From Fratercula arctica (Eukaryota; Chordata; Aves; Charadriiformes; Alcidae): a stretch of DNA of 64,000 nt. Below the pieces are notes generated by a model that saw nothing but the letters and a program-made list of their open reading frames with translations, did not search any database and was not told the origin of the DNA. Position 1 is the stretch's first letter; each line of letters begins with the position of its first letter. The translations under genes and the position numbers were made by a program. Location of the stretch: assembly GCA_947846985.1 (NCBI GenBank), contig CANTUZ010000014.1:8239738-8303737 (forward strand). The letters are read 5' to 3'. Below, in pieces: positions 34,101-46,200 of the stretch.

Positions 34101-37100
34101 CAGGAAGAGCAGAGGAAAGGGAGGAGAAAAGCAGGAAAAGTGGGGAAAATCGGGGGGGAAGCAGGGAAAGCGGGGGAAAAAAGGGGGGGGAAAGGGGAAA
34201 AAGGGGGGAAATGGGGGAAAAGATCAGGAAAAGGGGGAAAAGCAGCAGGAAACAAGCAGGGAAGGGGGGGAAGCAGGAAAAGGGCAGGAAAAAAGCAGGA
34301 AAAAAGCAGGAAAAAGGGGGAAAGGGAGGAAAACGGGGCAAAAGGCAAGAAAAAGGCAGAAAAAGGGGGGAAAATGGTAAAAAGCAGGAAAAAAGAAGGA
34401 AAAAGGTGGGGAAAAGGGGGGAAAAAGAAGGAAAAATGTAGGAAGAAAGAATGAAAAAAGCAGGAAAAAGGTAGGAAAAAGGCAGAAAAAGGGGGGAAAA
34501 GGCAGGAAAAAGGCAGGAAAAAGGGGGGAAAAGGGGGGAAAAGGGGGGGAAAGGGAGGAAGGGGGGGGAAAAGGGGGGGGAAAAGGGGGGAAGAAATCAG
34601 GAAAAAGGTAGGAAAAAAGAAATCGTGAAAAAGGCAGAAAAAGGGGGGAAAAAGCAGTAAAAAAGCAATTAAAAAGCCGGAAAAGGCCGGAAAAAAGCAG
34701 AAAAAAGCCGGAAAAAAGCCAGAAAGAGAGCCGGGCAAAGGGGGGGGAAGGGGGGAAAAAGTAGGAAAAGTGGGGAAAAGGCAGAAAAAAGAGGGAAAAG
34801 GGGAAAAGCGGTGGCGGGGGGCTCACCTCCCTGTAGAGGTGGACGGCCGGGTCGTTCCCGCTCAGCAGGAAAACGGTCTCCAGTTTGTCCCCAACGCAGA
34901 CCCTGGGGGGGGGAAAGCGGGGGGGGAACACACGGGTGACACAGGGCGGGGGGGACACACTGCGGGGGGGGGACACCGGGGGGGGGACACACGGGTGGAC
35001 GTGGGGGGACACACACTGCGGGGGGGACACTGGGGGTGAAACAGGGTGGGGGGACACACACACTGCAGGGGGGACACCGGGGGGGGGGACACTGGTGGGA
35101 CACAGGGCGGGGGGGGACACACACTGTGGGGGGGGACACTGGGGGGGGACACACGGGTGACGTGGGGGGGACACACACTGCGGGGGGGGACACCGGGGGT
35201 GACACGGGGGGGGGGGGACACACACTGCGGGGGGGACACCGGGGGGGGGACACGTCGGGGGGGGGAACACGGGTGACACAGGTGGGACACACACTGCGGG
35301 GGGGGACATCGGGGGGGGGGACACCGAGGGTGACACGGGGGGGGGGGGGGGACACCACACTGCGGGGGGGGGACAGCGGGGGGGGACACACGGGTGACAC
35401 GGGTGGGACACACCACTGCGGGGGGGACACCGGGGGTGACACGGGGCGGGGGGGGGACACACACTGCGGGGGGGGACATCGGGGGGGACACACGGGTGAC
35501 ACGGGGGGGACACCCACACTGCGGGGGGGGACACCGGGGGGTGACACGGGGCGGGGGGGACACACACTGCGGGGGGGGACATCGGGGGGGACACACGGGT
35601 GACACGGGGGGGACACACACTGTGGGGGGGGGGACACCGGGGGTGACACGGGGCGGGGGGGGGGACACACACTGCGGGGGGGGACATCGGGGGGGACACA
35701 CGGGTGACACGGGGCAGGGGGGGGACATGGGTGACATGGGGGTGACACAGACCAGGAGGGGGACCCTGGGGGGGTGACAGAGGTGACCATGGGGGGTGGA
35801 CACGCCAGGGGTGACACGGGGGGGGGTGACACTGGGGGGTGACACTGAGGGGGTGACATGGGTGGACATGGGGGGGACACAGCGGGGGGTGACATGGGGG
35901 GTGACACCGGGGGAGGTGACACCAGGGGTATGACATGGGTGACATGGGGGGGGGACACACACCGGGGGGGGGACACTGGGGGGGAGGACACCAGCGGGTG
36001 ACACAGGTGACACCTGGGGGGGGTGACAGAGGTGACATGGGGGGTGGACACGCCAGGGATGACATGGGGGGGGTGACACTGGGGGTGACACTGGGGGTGT
36101 GACATGGGTGACATGGGGGGGGACACACACCGGGGGGGGGGACACTGGGGGGGAGGACACCGGTGGGTGACACAGGTGACACCTGGGGTGACACGGGGGG
36201 GGTGACACTGGGGGTTATGACATGGGGTGACGTGGGAGGTGGACACAGTGGGGGGTGACATGGGGGTGACACTGGGGGGGGGTGACAGAGGTGACACGGG
36301 GGGGGTGGACACGCCAGGGGTGACATGGGGGGGGTGACACTGGGGGTGACACTGGGGGTGTGACACAGGTGACATGGGGGGGGACCACAGCGGGGGGTGA
36401 CATGGGGGGTGACACCAGGGGTGACACGGGGGGGGGTGACACCGGGAGTGACATGGGTGACATGGGGGGGGACACACCACCGGGGGGGGACACTGGGGGG
36501 GAGGACACCAGCGGGTGACACAGGTGACACCTGGGGGGGGTGACAGAGGTGACATGGGGGGGTGGACACGCCAGGGATGACATGGGGGGGTGACACTGGG
36601 GGTGACACTGGGGGTGTGACATGGGTGACATGGGGGGGGACACAGCGGGGGGTGACATGGCGGGTGACACTGGGGGGGGTGACAGCAGGGGTATGACATG
36701 GGTGACATGGGGGGGGACACACACCGGGGGGGGACCACTGGGGGGAGGGACACCAGCGGGTGACAGAGGTGACACGGGGGGGGGGGACGCGGGGGGGGTG
36801 ACAGAGGTGACACGGGGGGGGGACGCGGGGGGGTACGTACTCGGCGTGGCAGAGCTGGAAGGGGGTGAACTGCAGCTCCAGGTTGAGGCAGCTCTCTGCG
36901 GGGGGGGCAGCTCTGAGACCCCCCCGGAGCCCACCGCGGGCTCGGGGGGGGGACATGGAGCCCCTGGGGGGGACCACGGAGCCAGGGGGGGGACACTGAC
37001 CCCAGCGGGGGGGACACTGGGCCCTGGGGGGGATGACATTGAGCCCTGGGGGGGGGGGACCCTGACACTGGGGGGGGTGGACACAGAGCCCGGGGGGGAC

Positions 37101-38808
37101 ATGGAGCCCTGGGAGGGGGGACACGGAGCCGGGGGGGGGGACATGGAGCCGGGGGGGGGGACACTGACCCCAGGGGGGACACACTGGGCCCTGGGGGGGA
37201 TGACATTGAGCCCCGGGGGGGGACCCTGACACTGGGGGGGGTGGACACAGAGCCCGGGGGGGGGACAGTGAGCCTGGGGGGGGGACACTGACCCCCGGGG
37301 GGGGGACACGGAGCCGGGGGGGGGGACATGGAGCCCTGGGAGGGGGGACACGGAGCCGGGGGGGGGGACACTGACCCCAGGGGGGGCCACCGGGCCCTGG
37401 GGGGGATGACATTGAGCCCCGGGGGGGGGGACCCCTGACACTGGGGGGGGACAGTGACCACTGGGGGGGGGACACTGGGCCCTGGGGGGGACAGTGACCC
37501 CGGGGGGGGGACATGGAGCCCTGGGGGGGGGGGACACGGAGCCGGGGGGGGGACAGTGACCCCGGGGGGCTGACACTCACGCGCCACAGAGTCGAGGTCG
37601 TACTCGGAGCCGGGCTCGTAGTCGCAGTAGATGTTGAGGAAGGGGCTGGCTTTGTCCCCAGAGTCCTGGGGGGGGACACACATGACACAGGGGGGGGTGA
37701 CACCCCCCCCCCCCCCCCCCGAGCCCCCCCCTCACCTTGATGAAGGTGATGCCGACCACCAGCCCCCGCTGGGGGGGCGACTTGGGGAAGGAGTCGATGG
37801 AGACGATCTCGGCGTCCACTGCAGCGGCCACAGCTCAGGGGGGGGAACAGCCCCCACCCCCGCGACCCCCCCGCGACCCCCCCGCGACCCCCCCGCGACC
37901 CCCCCGACCTCTCAGAACCCCCCCACCCCCTGGAACCCCCAGACTCCCAGCCCCCCCCCCCCAAGACCCCTCAAGGACCCCCCCAGACCCCCCCCGGACT
38001 CCCCTCCCCCCCCCAGACCCTGGACCCCCCCCCATCCTCCTCCTCCCCCGCTGTAACCCCTGACCCCAAAACGGGGGGATTCCCCCCCCGCGCCCCTTCA
38101 CCCCTGACCCCACAACCCCTCACCCCTCACCCCATAACCCCTCACCCCTGACCCCATAACCCCTCCCCGATGACCCCTGACCCCATAACCCCTCACCCCT
38201 GACCCCATAACCCCTCACCCCCATAACCCCTCCCCGATGACCCCTGACCCCACAACCCCTCACCCCTGACCCCCATAACCCCTCACCCCTGACCCCATAA
38301 CCCCTCCCCGATGACCCCTGACCCCACAACCCCTCACCCCTGACCCCATAACCCCTCCCCAATGACCCCTGACCCCACAACCCCTCACCCCTGACCCCCA
38401 TAACCCCTCCCCGATGACCCTTGACCCCATAACCCCTCCCCATGACCCCCATAACCCCTCCCCATGACCCCTGCAGCCCTCCCCCTATGACCCCTGACCC
38501 CCGTAACCCCTCCCTGGTGACCCCGACCCCTGTAACCCTTGACCCCTGACCCCCATAGCCCCTCCCCGATGACCCCTGACCCCCGCGACCCCCGCACCGG
38601 GGATGTAGGTGAACTGCAGCTCCCTGGCGACGGGCCGCAGGCGCTGCCGCAGGTCGTGGTACCGGAAGTAAATGACCTTCCCCTTGAGGGCGGCGGCCAG
38701 CAGCCCGCCGGGCCCTTCGCCCCCCGCCAGCGCCGCCAGCCCGTACACGTTGCTCTGCGAGGCCAAGCGGCTGAAGCTGTCCTCCACCAGCGGGCACCGG
38801 CCCGACAT
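31177..38808 (-). CDS. KPTN: KPTN, kaptin, KICSTOR subunit, complete, 427 aa in 12 exons
   Basis: Minus-strand exons: 38808-38598, 37818-37736, 37665-37581, 36895-36841, 34902-34827, 33323-33250, 33145-33036, 32168-32088, 32001-31932, 31806-31671, 31579-31421 and 31320-31177. All junction phases fit, giving 427 residues (human 436). Diagnostic blocks: [128 protein letters not shown] and [14 protein letters not shown]. The last exon gives [17 protein letters not shown], the conserved C-terminal basic helix. FG-GAP-like DIDFDG and DLTADG turns fit a beta-propeller. With ITFG2, KICS2 and SZT2 it tethers GATOR1 to lysosomes in amino-acid control of mTORC1. The start ATG gives [12 protein letters not shown], matching the family start. 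Introns are minisatellite-filled. Confidence 0.96.
32230..32900. repeat. GGATCC-rich minisatellite in a KPTN intron
   Basis: Units of about 24-25 bp built on CAAGGATCCGCCATGGGATC and CCCTGGGGATCCAGCACGGG carry dozens of GGGATCC/GGATCC cores. After about 32690 it degrades to CCCCCACTCCCCAAGGA units. Confidence 0.93.
33330..34800. repeat. 1.47-kb homopurine tract (G-run/AAA) in a KPTN intron
   Basis: The plus strand is almost only G and A: GGGGGGGAAAGGGG on the left, passing to AGCAGGAAAAAGG units on the right, with rare T or C. It lies between the exons at 33323 and 34827. Such tracts can form triplex or G-quadruplex DNA. The very long Ser/Pro/Phe-rich frames on the minus strand come from this composition. 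Confidence 0.95.
34910..36830. repeat. GGGGGACACACACTGCGGGG minisatellite, 1.9 kb, KPTN intron
   Basis: Left half: units of about 30-50 bp with GGGGACACACACTGCGGGG and GGTGACACGGGG. Right half: GGTGACATGGGTGACATGGG and GGACACGCCAGGGGTGACA, with larger repeats of about 250-300 bp (GAGGACACCAGCGGGTGACA at about 35980, 36500 and 36755). Confidence 0.94.
36900..37565. repeat. GGGGACACGGAGCCGGGGG minisatellite, KPTN intron
   Basis: Units of about 18-30 bp (GGGGACATGGAGCCCTGGG, GGGGGACACTGACCCC, GGGGATGACATTGAGCCC), with a larger repeat of about 180-250 bp marked by GATGACATTGAGCCC at about 37028, 37198 and 37403. Confidence 0.93.
38050..38590. repeat. CCCCATAACCCCTCCCCGATGA minisatellite, first KPTN intron
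   Basis: Units alternate CCCTGACCCCATAACCCCTC and CCCCGATGACCCCTGACC, 15-45 bp. Confidence 0.93.
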
Positions 38809-38924
38809 GGCCCCGCCGGGAACCGGGCACCGGCCACCGGCCACCGGGAACCGGCCACCGGGCACGGGCACCGGCAGCGCAGCGGGCCGCCCCCCCGCGG
38901 GGGGTCTTCCGCCACCACGGCGGC

Positions 38925-39095
38925 GCGCCGACGTCACCGCTTCGACGTCGGCGTGGCTCCGCCCCCCCAGGGAGGCGTGGGCCAATAAGGGGAGGATATA
39001 ACGACTGGGGGTGGGTGGGGGCCTGTGCGCCGACTCCGCCCAGGGGGCGTGGCCTTAGGGAAAGGGCGGGAGCCAATAAGGAGCGATATAATGGC
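38925..39095 (-). promoter_or_regulatory. KPTN upstream region with a duplicated CCAAT/TATA-like module
   Basis: GACGTCACC and GACGTCGGC (CRE-like) lie at about 38930-38952. GCCAATAAGG then GATATAA occurs at 38981-39001 and again at 39072-39092, about 90 bp apart. Both copies read CCAAT to TATA on the plus strand, away from KPTN, so they could serve a divergent transcript; no plus-strand coding exon is recognisable. Confidence 0.4.
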
Positions 39096-39189
39096 AGGGG
39101 GGCGGGGCGGGGATCGGCTCCGCCCTCGGGGCGTGGCCTAGGGAGGGGGGCGTGGTTTCGGCAAAGTGGGTGTGGTCAAGGGGGCACAG

Positions 39190-39560
39190 TAGGGACCCCA
39201 TTGGTTGACTCCGATGGGGGCGGGGTCCGCCGTAGGGGGCGTGGCCTCGGGGGAGGGAGCGTGGGCAAGGGCAGGGGGAGCAGTGGGATGCAAAAGGGAC
39301 CCCCCCATTGGTTGCCTCTGCTTTGGAGGCGGGGCCTCATGGAGGGGGGGCGTGGTTTGTGCACTGACACCGCACTGTGGGGGTGTCCCGTGGGAAGCGG
39401 CGTGACCGGTATGAGGGGGCGTGGCCGGGGGGGGGGGGGGTGGGCAGTGGGATGCAATAGGGGGACCCCATTGGTTGACTCAGTTTTGGGCCCCCCCCCC
39501 CCCTTCCCCGGAAGGGGGGCGTGGTTTGTACATTGGCCCCGCCCTGAGGGTGTGCCTGTG
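39190..39560. repeat. Diverged repeats with CCCATTGGTTG and GGGGGCGTGG boxes
   Basis: Three copies of CCCCATTGGTTG (CCAAT on the minus strand) at about 39198, 39305 and 39467 are each followed by a GGGCGTGG-type box, in units of about 110-170 bp. Confidence 0.6.
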
Positions 39561-39561
39561 C

Positions 39562-39645
39562 AGAAGGGGCGGGGCTTAGGGGGAAGGGGCGGGGCTTAGG
39601 GGGAAGGGGCGGGGCTTAGGGGGAAGGGGCGGGGCTTAGGGGAGG
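39562..39645. repeat. 21-bp GC-box tandem repeat, four copies
   Basis: GGGGCGGGGCTTAGGGGGAA is repeated four times almost without change. Confidence 0.95.
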
Positions 39646-39859
39646 CCACAGGGCACAACAGGGACCCCAGGCCCGGGAGAGGGAAGGGGGTGGGAGGGGG
39701 GCTGTGGGGCAGGGCTGGTTAATTAACGTAATTAACCCAGCCTCGTTAATTAGCAGAGCCTGATGGGGGACAGGGGCAGGGTGTCCGTAGCCCCCCCCGC
39801 CCCCCCCATCCCCTCCCCAGGGAAGGAGGGTCCAGCCCGGCTCCGCTCATGCAACGCTT

Positions 39860-39865
39860 TTTATT
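39860..39865 (-). terminator. NAPA poly(A) signal (AATAAA on minus strand)
   Basis: TTTATT on the plus strand lies about 410 nt beyond the NAPA stop. The 3' UTR carries a GGA repeat (plus-strand CCT/TCC, 39903-39938). Confidence 0.75.
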
Positions 39866-40270
39866 TGCAAGGACGCGCCACGGCCCCGCCAAGGCATGCA
39901 AGGCCTTCCTCCTCCTCCTCCTCCTCCTCCTCCTCCTCACCCCCCCTGGGGGGAGGATAAAGGGGGGGCGGGAACGGGACACAACCCCTCAACCCCCCCC
40001 AGGAGTCCAGGGAGACCCCCCCGGAGCGAAGGCCGAGGGGGGCGGGGTGGGGGGGGGGGGGAGAGCGCAAAAACCCAGGGAATATATTACATACGACACC
40101 GTTAAATATCAGAATTTGGGGGGGGGGGACACCATGTACAAGGGGGGAAGGGGGAGCTCCGGAAAAAGGGGAAGAAGAAAGGATTGGGGGGGGGGGGGGG
40201 AGGGGGAAAGGGGAATGGTTCCGGAAAAGCGGGAATGGCTGCAGAGAAGTCATTATGGGATGGATGGGCC

Positions 40271-43200
40271 TTAGCGCAAGTCCTCCTCCTCGCCCTGGAT
40301 GGTTTTCTTGATGCGGAGCAACATGGTGGTGAGCCACTGGTCCACGCGGGAGATGGAGTCGTATTCCTTCACCTGCAGGACGAGGAGGAGGCGGGAGGTG
40401 GGAAGAAGGCCGTGGTTTGGGGTGAATTCCCGCTTTTTTTACCCCTCCCGTTCCACCTACCGCGTCGGTGTAGGCGTCGATGTTCTGCTCCTCGTGGGCG
40501 TCCAGAAGTTTCTGGAAGAGAAGCGGGAGGATGGGGGGAGCAGCCCCTCAGCAATCCCCGCCCCAGCAACGGAAGACGATCCCAGTTGCCCCAGTCCCGG
40601 GAATGGGAACAGGAGACGATCCCCATCCCATTCCCGCAGATGGGAGACGATCCCAGCCCCGGGAACGGAAGACGATCCCAGTCCCAGGGGCGGGAACAGG
40701 AGACGATGCCGGCCCCGGGAACGGGAGATAATCCCAGTCCTGGGAATGGGAGACGATCCCGGTCCCAGGGGAGGCAGGGGCGGGCGCCACTCACCTTGAC
40801 CAGTTTGCATTCCCGGGAGTCCGTGAAGGCCGGAAACATCTCCTCGTACTTCTGCACCGCCAGCTGCCGGGGGACAAGGAGGAGGAGGAAGGAGCAAGGA
40901 GGAGGATGAAAGACAAGGAAGAAGGAGGAGGAAGGAGGAAGGAGGAGGAGGAAGGAGGAGGACGGAGAGCAAGGAGAAGGAGGGCAAGGAGGATGGAAGA
41001 GGAAGAAGGACAAAGGGGGAGGAGAAGGAGGAAGGAGGAGGAAGGAGGAGGAAGGAGGAGGAAGGAGGAGGAAGGAGGAGGAAGGAGGAGGAAGGAGGAG
41101 GAAGGAGGAGGAAGGAGGAGGAAGGAGGAGGAAGGAGGAGGAAGGAGGAGGAAGGAGGAGGAAGGAGGAGGAAGGAGGAGGAAGGAGGAGGAAGGAGGAG
41201 GAAGGAGGAGGAAGGAAGAGGAAGAAGAAGGACAAAGGGGGAGGAGGAGGAGGAAGAGGATGATGATGGAGGAGGAGGATGGAAGAAGATGGAGGAGGAC
41301 AGAGAGGGAGGGAGGAAGGAGGAGGAAGGAGAGGGAGGAAGGAGAGGGAGGAAGGAGAGGGAGGAAGGAGAGGGAGGAAGGAGAGGGAGGAAGGAGAGGG
41401 AGGAAGGAGAGGGAGGAAGGAGAGGGAGAAAGGAGGAAGGAGCTCACCCACCAGAGCCGAAATCCCTGCAGCCCCGCTGCCTTTGCCACCTGACCCAGCG
41501 CGGTGGCCACTAGCCTGGTGTGGCCACCAGCCCCCCGCAGCCCATGTCCGTCCCAGGGGGCCGTGGGGCCGCGTCTCCCCCTCCCCAGCCTGTGGTCGCC
41601 CCCCCCTGGCCCATGCCCACCCTGGGGGGCTGTGTTTCCCCCCCCCCTCAGCCCTGTTGACCCCCAGGGGCCATTGGGCCGCATTTCCCCCCCCACCCCC
41701 AGCCCGTTGCCACTCCCCCGTAGCCCATGGCCACCCTGGGGGGGCTGCGTTTCCCTCCCCCCCAGCCCCGTTGCCCCCTGGGGGGGCTGTGGGGCTGTGT
41801 CCCCATCCCCCCCCCCAGCCCTGTTGACCCCCAGGGGCCATGTTTCCCCCCCCCCCCAGCCCGTTGCCGCTCCCCCCTAGCCCATGGCCACCCTGGGGGG
41901 GCTGCAGGGCTGTGTCCCCGTCCCCCCCCCAGCCCCGTTGCCCCCTGGGGGGGCCGTGGGGCGGCGTTTCCCCCCCCCCCCCCCAGCCCCACACCTTGGC
42001 GTTGAGCATGTCGATGCAGAAGTGGCAGAGGGCGGCCTTGAAGAAATACTCCTTGGCGCTGTACTTCAGCAGCGGGCTGTCCATGGCGCTCGCCCCCACC
42101 TGGGGGGGGCAACACGCCGTCGGGGGGGGACGGACACACACGGCCATCGGGGGGGTGGGGGGGACGACGGGAACGGACAGGGGTCGCAGGGGGGGGAGAG
42201 GGACACGGCCATGGCGGGGGGAAATGGCCTTTGGGGGGGGGATGTGGTGTTTGGGGGGACAGACGTGGCCTTTGGGAGGGGGACATGGCCTTCATGGGGG
42301 GGGGACACGGCCTTCATGGGGGGGGGGGGGACATGGACAGAGGTTGGGGAGGACATGGCCACGGTGGGGGGGACACAGACATTGGGAGGGGGGACACAGA
42401 CATCGCGGGGGAACATGGCCTTTGAGGGGGGGGCAGGGGTTGGGGGGGGACATGGCTTTTGGGGGGGGGGGACGGACACAGGGGTTGGGGCCATGGCCAT
42501 TGGGGGCGGGGGGACATGGCCTTGGGGGGGGGGGACGACAGGGGTTGGGGGGTGACATGGCCTTTGGTGGGGGGGATGTGGTGTTTGGGGGGACAGACGT
42601 GGCCTTTGGGAGGGGGACATGGCCTCCATGGGGGGGGGACATGGCCTTCATGGGGGGGGGGGGACAAGGACAGGGGTTGGGGAGGACACGGCCACGGTGG
42701 GGGGGGACACAGACATTGGGAGGGGGGACACAGACATCGCGGGGGAACATGGCCTTTGAGGGGGGGGCAGGGGTTGGGGGGGGACATGGCCTTTGGGGGG
42801 GGACACTGCTATCGGGGGGGGGCCATGGCCTTTGTGGGGGGGACAGGGGTTGGGGGGTGACATGGCCATTGGGGGGGACACACAGCTATTGGGGGGGGGG
42901 CCATGGCCTTTGTGGGGGGGACAGGGGTTGGGGGGCGACATGGCCATCGGGGGGGACGGACATGGCCTTCGGGGGGGGGGAAATGGCTTTTTGGGGGGGT
43001 ACGACAGGGGCTGGGGGGGAGGACACGGCCTTTGGAGGGGTGGGACACAGTGTTTGGGGGGGACATGGCATTTGGGGGGGGGGACACGGCCATCGGGGGC
43101 GGGCCAGACCTGCTCGTAGATCTCCAGGGCCTTCTGGTACTGCTCCAGCTGGGCCGCGTAGGTGGCCACCTTCAGCAGACACTTGTTAGCCGAGCTGCGG

Positions 43201-46200
43201 GCAAGGGAGAGACGGGGGCGCTCAGGGACGGGACACCCCCCAAAACAGCCCCCCCAGCTCCATCCCAGCCCCGCGGATGTGGTCCCCCAGCCCCACGGCT
43301 GAGCGTCACCCCATGGATGTGACCCCCCACGCCCCTGTTGGCCGCAGCAGGGCAACGATCCCATGGCGGGGCGGGGGGGGGGGGGGGCAACAATCCCACC
43401 TGGGGGGCAACGAACCTGCCCTGAGGGCAACAATCCCATCGAGGTGGGGCAACAATCCCACCCCAGGGGCCAACAAACTTGCCCTGGGGGGCAACTACCC
43501 CAACTTGGGGGGGGCAACGATCCCATCCTGGGGGGCAACGATCCCGACCTGGGGGGCAACGATCCCGACCTGGGGGGCAACGATCCCACCCCAGGGACCA
43601 ACAAACCTGCCCTGGGGGGCAACTACCCCACCCAGGGGGCAACAATCCCATCCTGGGGGGCAACGATCCCACGCCGTGGGCCAATGAATCTGCCCTGGGG
43701 GGCAACTACCCCACCCAGGGGGCAACAATCCCATCCTGGGGGGCAACGATCCTGACCTGGGGGGGCAACGATCCCACGCCGTGGGCCAATGAATCTGCCC
43801 TGGGGGGCAACAATCCCATCCTGGGGGGCAACTACCCCACCTGGGGGGCAACGATCCCATCCTGGGGGGCAACTACCCCACCTGGGGGGCAACGATCCTG
43901 ACCTGGGGGGGCAACGATCCCACGCCGTGGGCCAATGAATCTGCCCTGGGGGGCAACTACCCCACCTGGGGGGCAACGATCCTGACCTGGGGGGGCAACG
44001 ATCCCACGCCATGGGCCAATGAATCTGCCCTGGGGGGCAACAATCCCATCCTGGGGGGCAACTACCCCACCTGGAGGGCAACTACGCCTCCTGGGGGGCA
44101 ACAATCCTGAAATGGGGGGGCAACAATCCCACCCTGTGGGCTAATGAATCTGCCCTGGGGGGCAACTACCCCACCCGGGGGGCAACGATCCCATCCTGGG
44201 GGGCAACTACCCCACCCGGGGGGCAATGGTGAGACTTTTACCTGTTGGACTCTTCCCCTTTGTAGTAGTCGCCGGCCTGCTCGTAGTGGGCTATGGCCTA
44301 GAGGGAGGCAAACGAGCAGCAAAGAATTAAAAAAAAAAAATACATATTTTTCTATAAAAATAGGAAAATATGGGAATTACGGAGCTTCCCCCCCCGCCTC
44401 CCCCCCTCCCCGCCCCCCGCCGGCTCCGAGCCGCCCACACAGCTTCCGTTGCCATCTGCGCTGGCCGCAGCGGCCGGCTCCCGGCCCAAGGTGGCAACCA
44501 GCCCCGGCTCCCCAGTGAGAGGAGGGCCTTCAGCGGGGGGAGGGGGGGATGCCAGTTGGGCCAAAAAAAACAAAACTGAGGAAAAAAGCAGTTCCCTCCC
44601 CAAAAGAGAGGCCAACGCGACCCACTGGTCAACTTGACCGTGGCCAACGCGACCCACTGGTCAACACGACCCACTGGTCAATTTGACTGTGGCCAACGCG
44701 ACCCACTGGTCAACTTGACCCACTGGTCAACTTGACTGCAGCCAACGTGACCCACTGGTCAACGTGACCCACTGGTCAATTTGACCACGGCCAACGCGAC
44801 CCACTGGTCAACTTGACCACGGCCAATGCGACCCACTGGTCAACTTGACCCACTGGTCAACTTGACTGCAGCCAACGTGACCCACTGGTCAACGTGACCC
44901 ACTGGTCAATTTGACCACGGCCAACGTGACCCACTGGTCAACTTGACCACAGCCAACACGACTCACTGGTCAATGTGACCCACTGGTCAATTTGACCATG
45001 GCCAACACGACTCACTGGTCAACGCGACCCACTGGTCAACTTGACCGCAGCCAACGTGACTCACTGGTCAACACAACCCACTGGTCAACCTGACCGCGGT
45101 CAACGCGACCCACTGGTCAATTTGACCGCGGCCAACGCGACCCACTGGTCAATGTGACCACGGCCAACGCGACCCACTGGTCAATGTGACCACGGCCAAC
45201 GCAACCCACTGGTCAATTTGACCGCGGCCAACGCGACCCACTGGTCAACTTGACGAAGACGGGTGCCCACCAGGACTCCCAGGTCCCTCTCGGCAGGTCA
45301 ACCCCCAGCCTGGCCTGGTCCGTGGGGTTGTCCCTCCCCAGGCTGAACTCCAGGAGGTTCTTCTCCGCCCAACTCCCCAGCGTCTCCAGGCCTCGCCGGA
45401 GACCGTGCCACCACCTCCCTCGGCCTTTTACCTTCTCGATGTCCACCAGCTCCGTCTCGTAGATCTCCGCTATGGAGATGTGGTGCTTGGCGGCGATGGT
45501 GAAGCGACCCTGGAAGGAGAACAAGGCTGGGAAGAGCTCCGGGAGGGCAGGGAGAGGGGGGTCAGAGCCTTCGACCTTGCCACCCGCCCTCCCGCCGGCC
45601 GGGCTTACCATGTCCGTGTAGATCTCGATAGCCCGGATCAAGCAGTTGATGGCCTCTGCGAAGGGAAAAAAAAAAGAGATTTTGGGGGCGTTTTCACGGC
45701 TCGGATCTGGGGTCTTTCACCCCAAAAAAGCTCGAGGCTCAGATGCGGGGGCTCAAAAGCTCCCAGCTCCCATCTGGGGGTCTTCCACCCCAAAAGCTTG
45801 TGACTCAGATTTGGGGGTCTTTCCCCCCAAAAGCCCCCGGCTCAGATCTGGGATCTCAAAAGCTCCTGGCTGCGACCTGGGGGTCTTTCCCCCCAAAAGT
45901 TCATGGTTTGGATTTGGGGGTCTTTCCCCCGAAAAGCCCCCGGCTCAGATCTGGGATCTCAAAAGCTCCCGGCTCTGATCTGGGGGTCTTTCCCCCCAAA
46001 AGCTCACAGTTCAGATCTGGGGGTCTTCCCCCCCAAAAGCCCCCGGTTCCAATCTGGGGGTCTTTTCCCCCAAAAGCCCCCACCTCAGATCTGGGATCTC
46101 AAAAGCTCCTGGCTGCGATCTGGGGGGTCTTTCCCCCAAAAAGCTCCTGGCTCAGATTGGAGCCACGAGCTTCTGAGACCCCAAATCTGGGCATCTTCCC

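Noticed and set aside
33182..37964. Very long Ser/Pro/Phe and Cys/Pro-rich frames on the minus strand
   Set aside because: Homopurine tract and KPTN intronic minisatellites; real KPTN exons inside are short and spliced.
38925..39650. A plus-strand coding gene starting at the duplicated TATA-like boxes
   Set aside because: Following frames are repeat-derived and lack motifs or splice sites; only promoter-like DNA is supported.
40906..41493. Glu/Arg/Gly-rich acidic protein on the plus strand
   Set aside because: GGAGGA-type homopurine intron repeat of NAPA.
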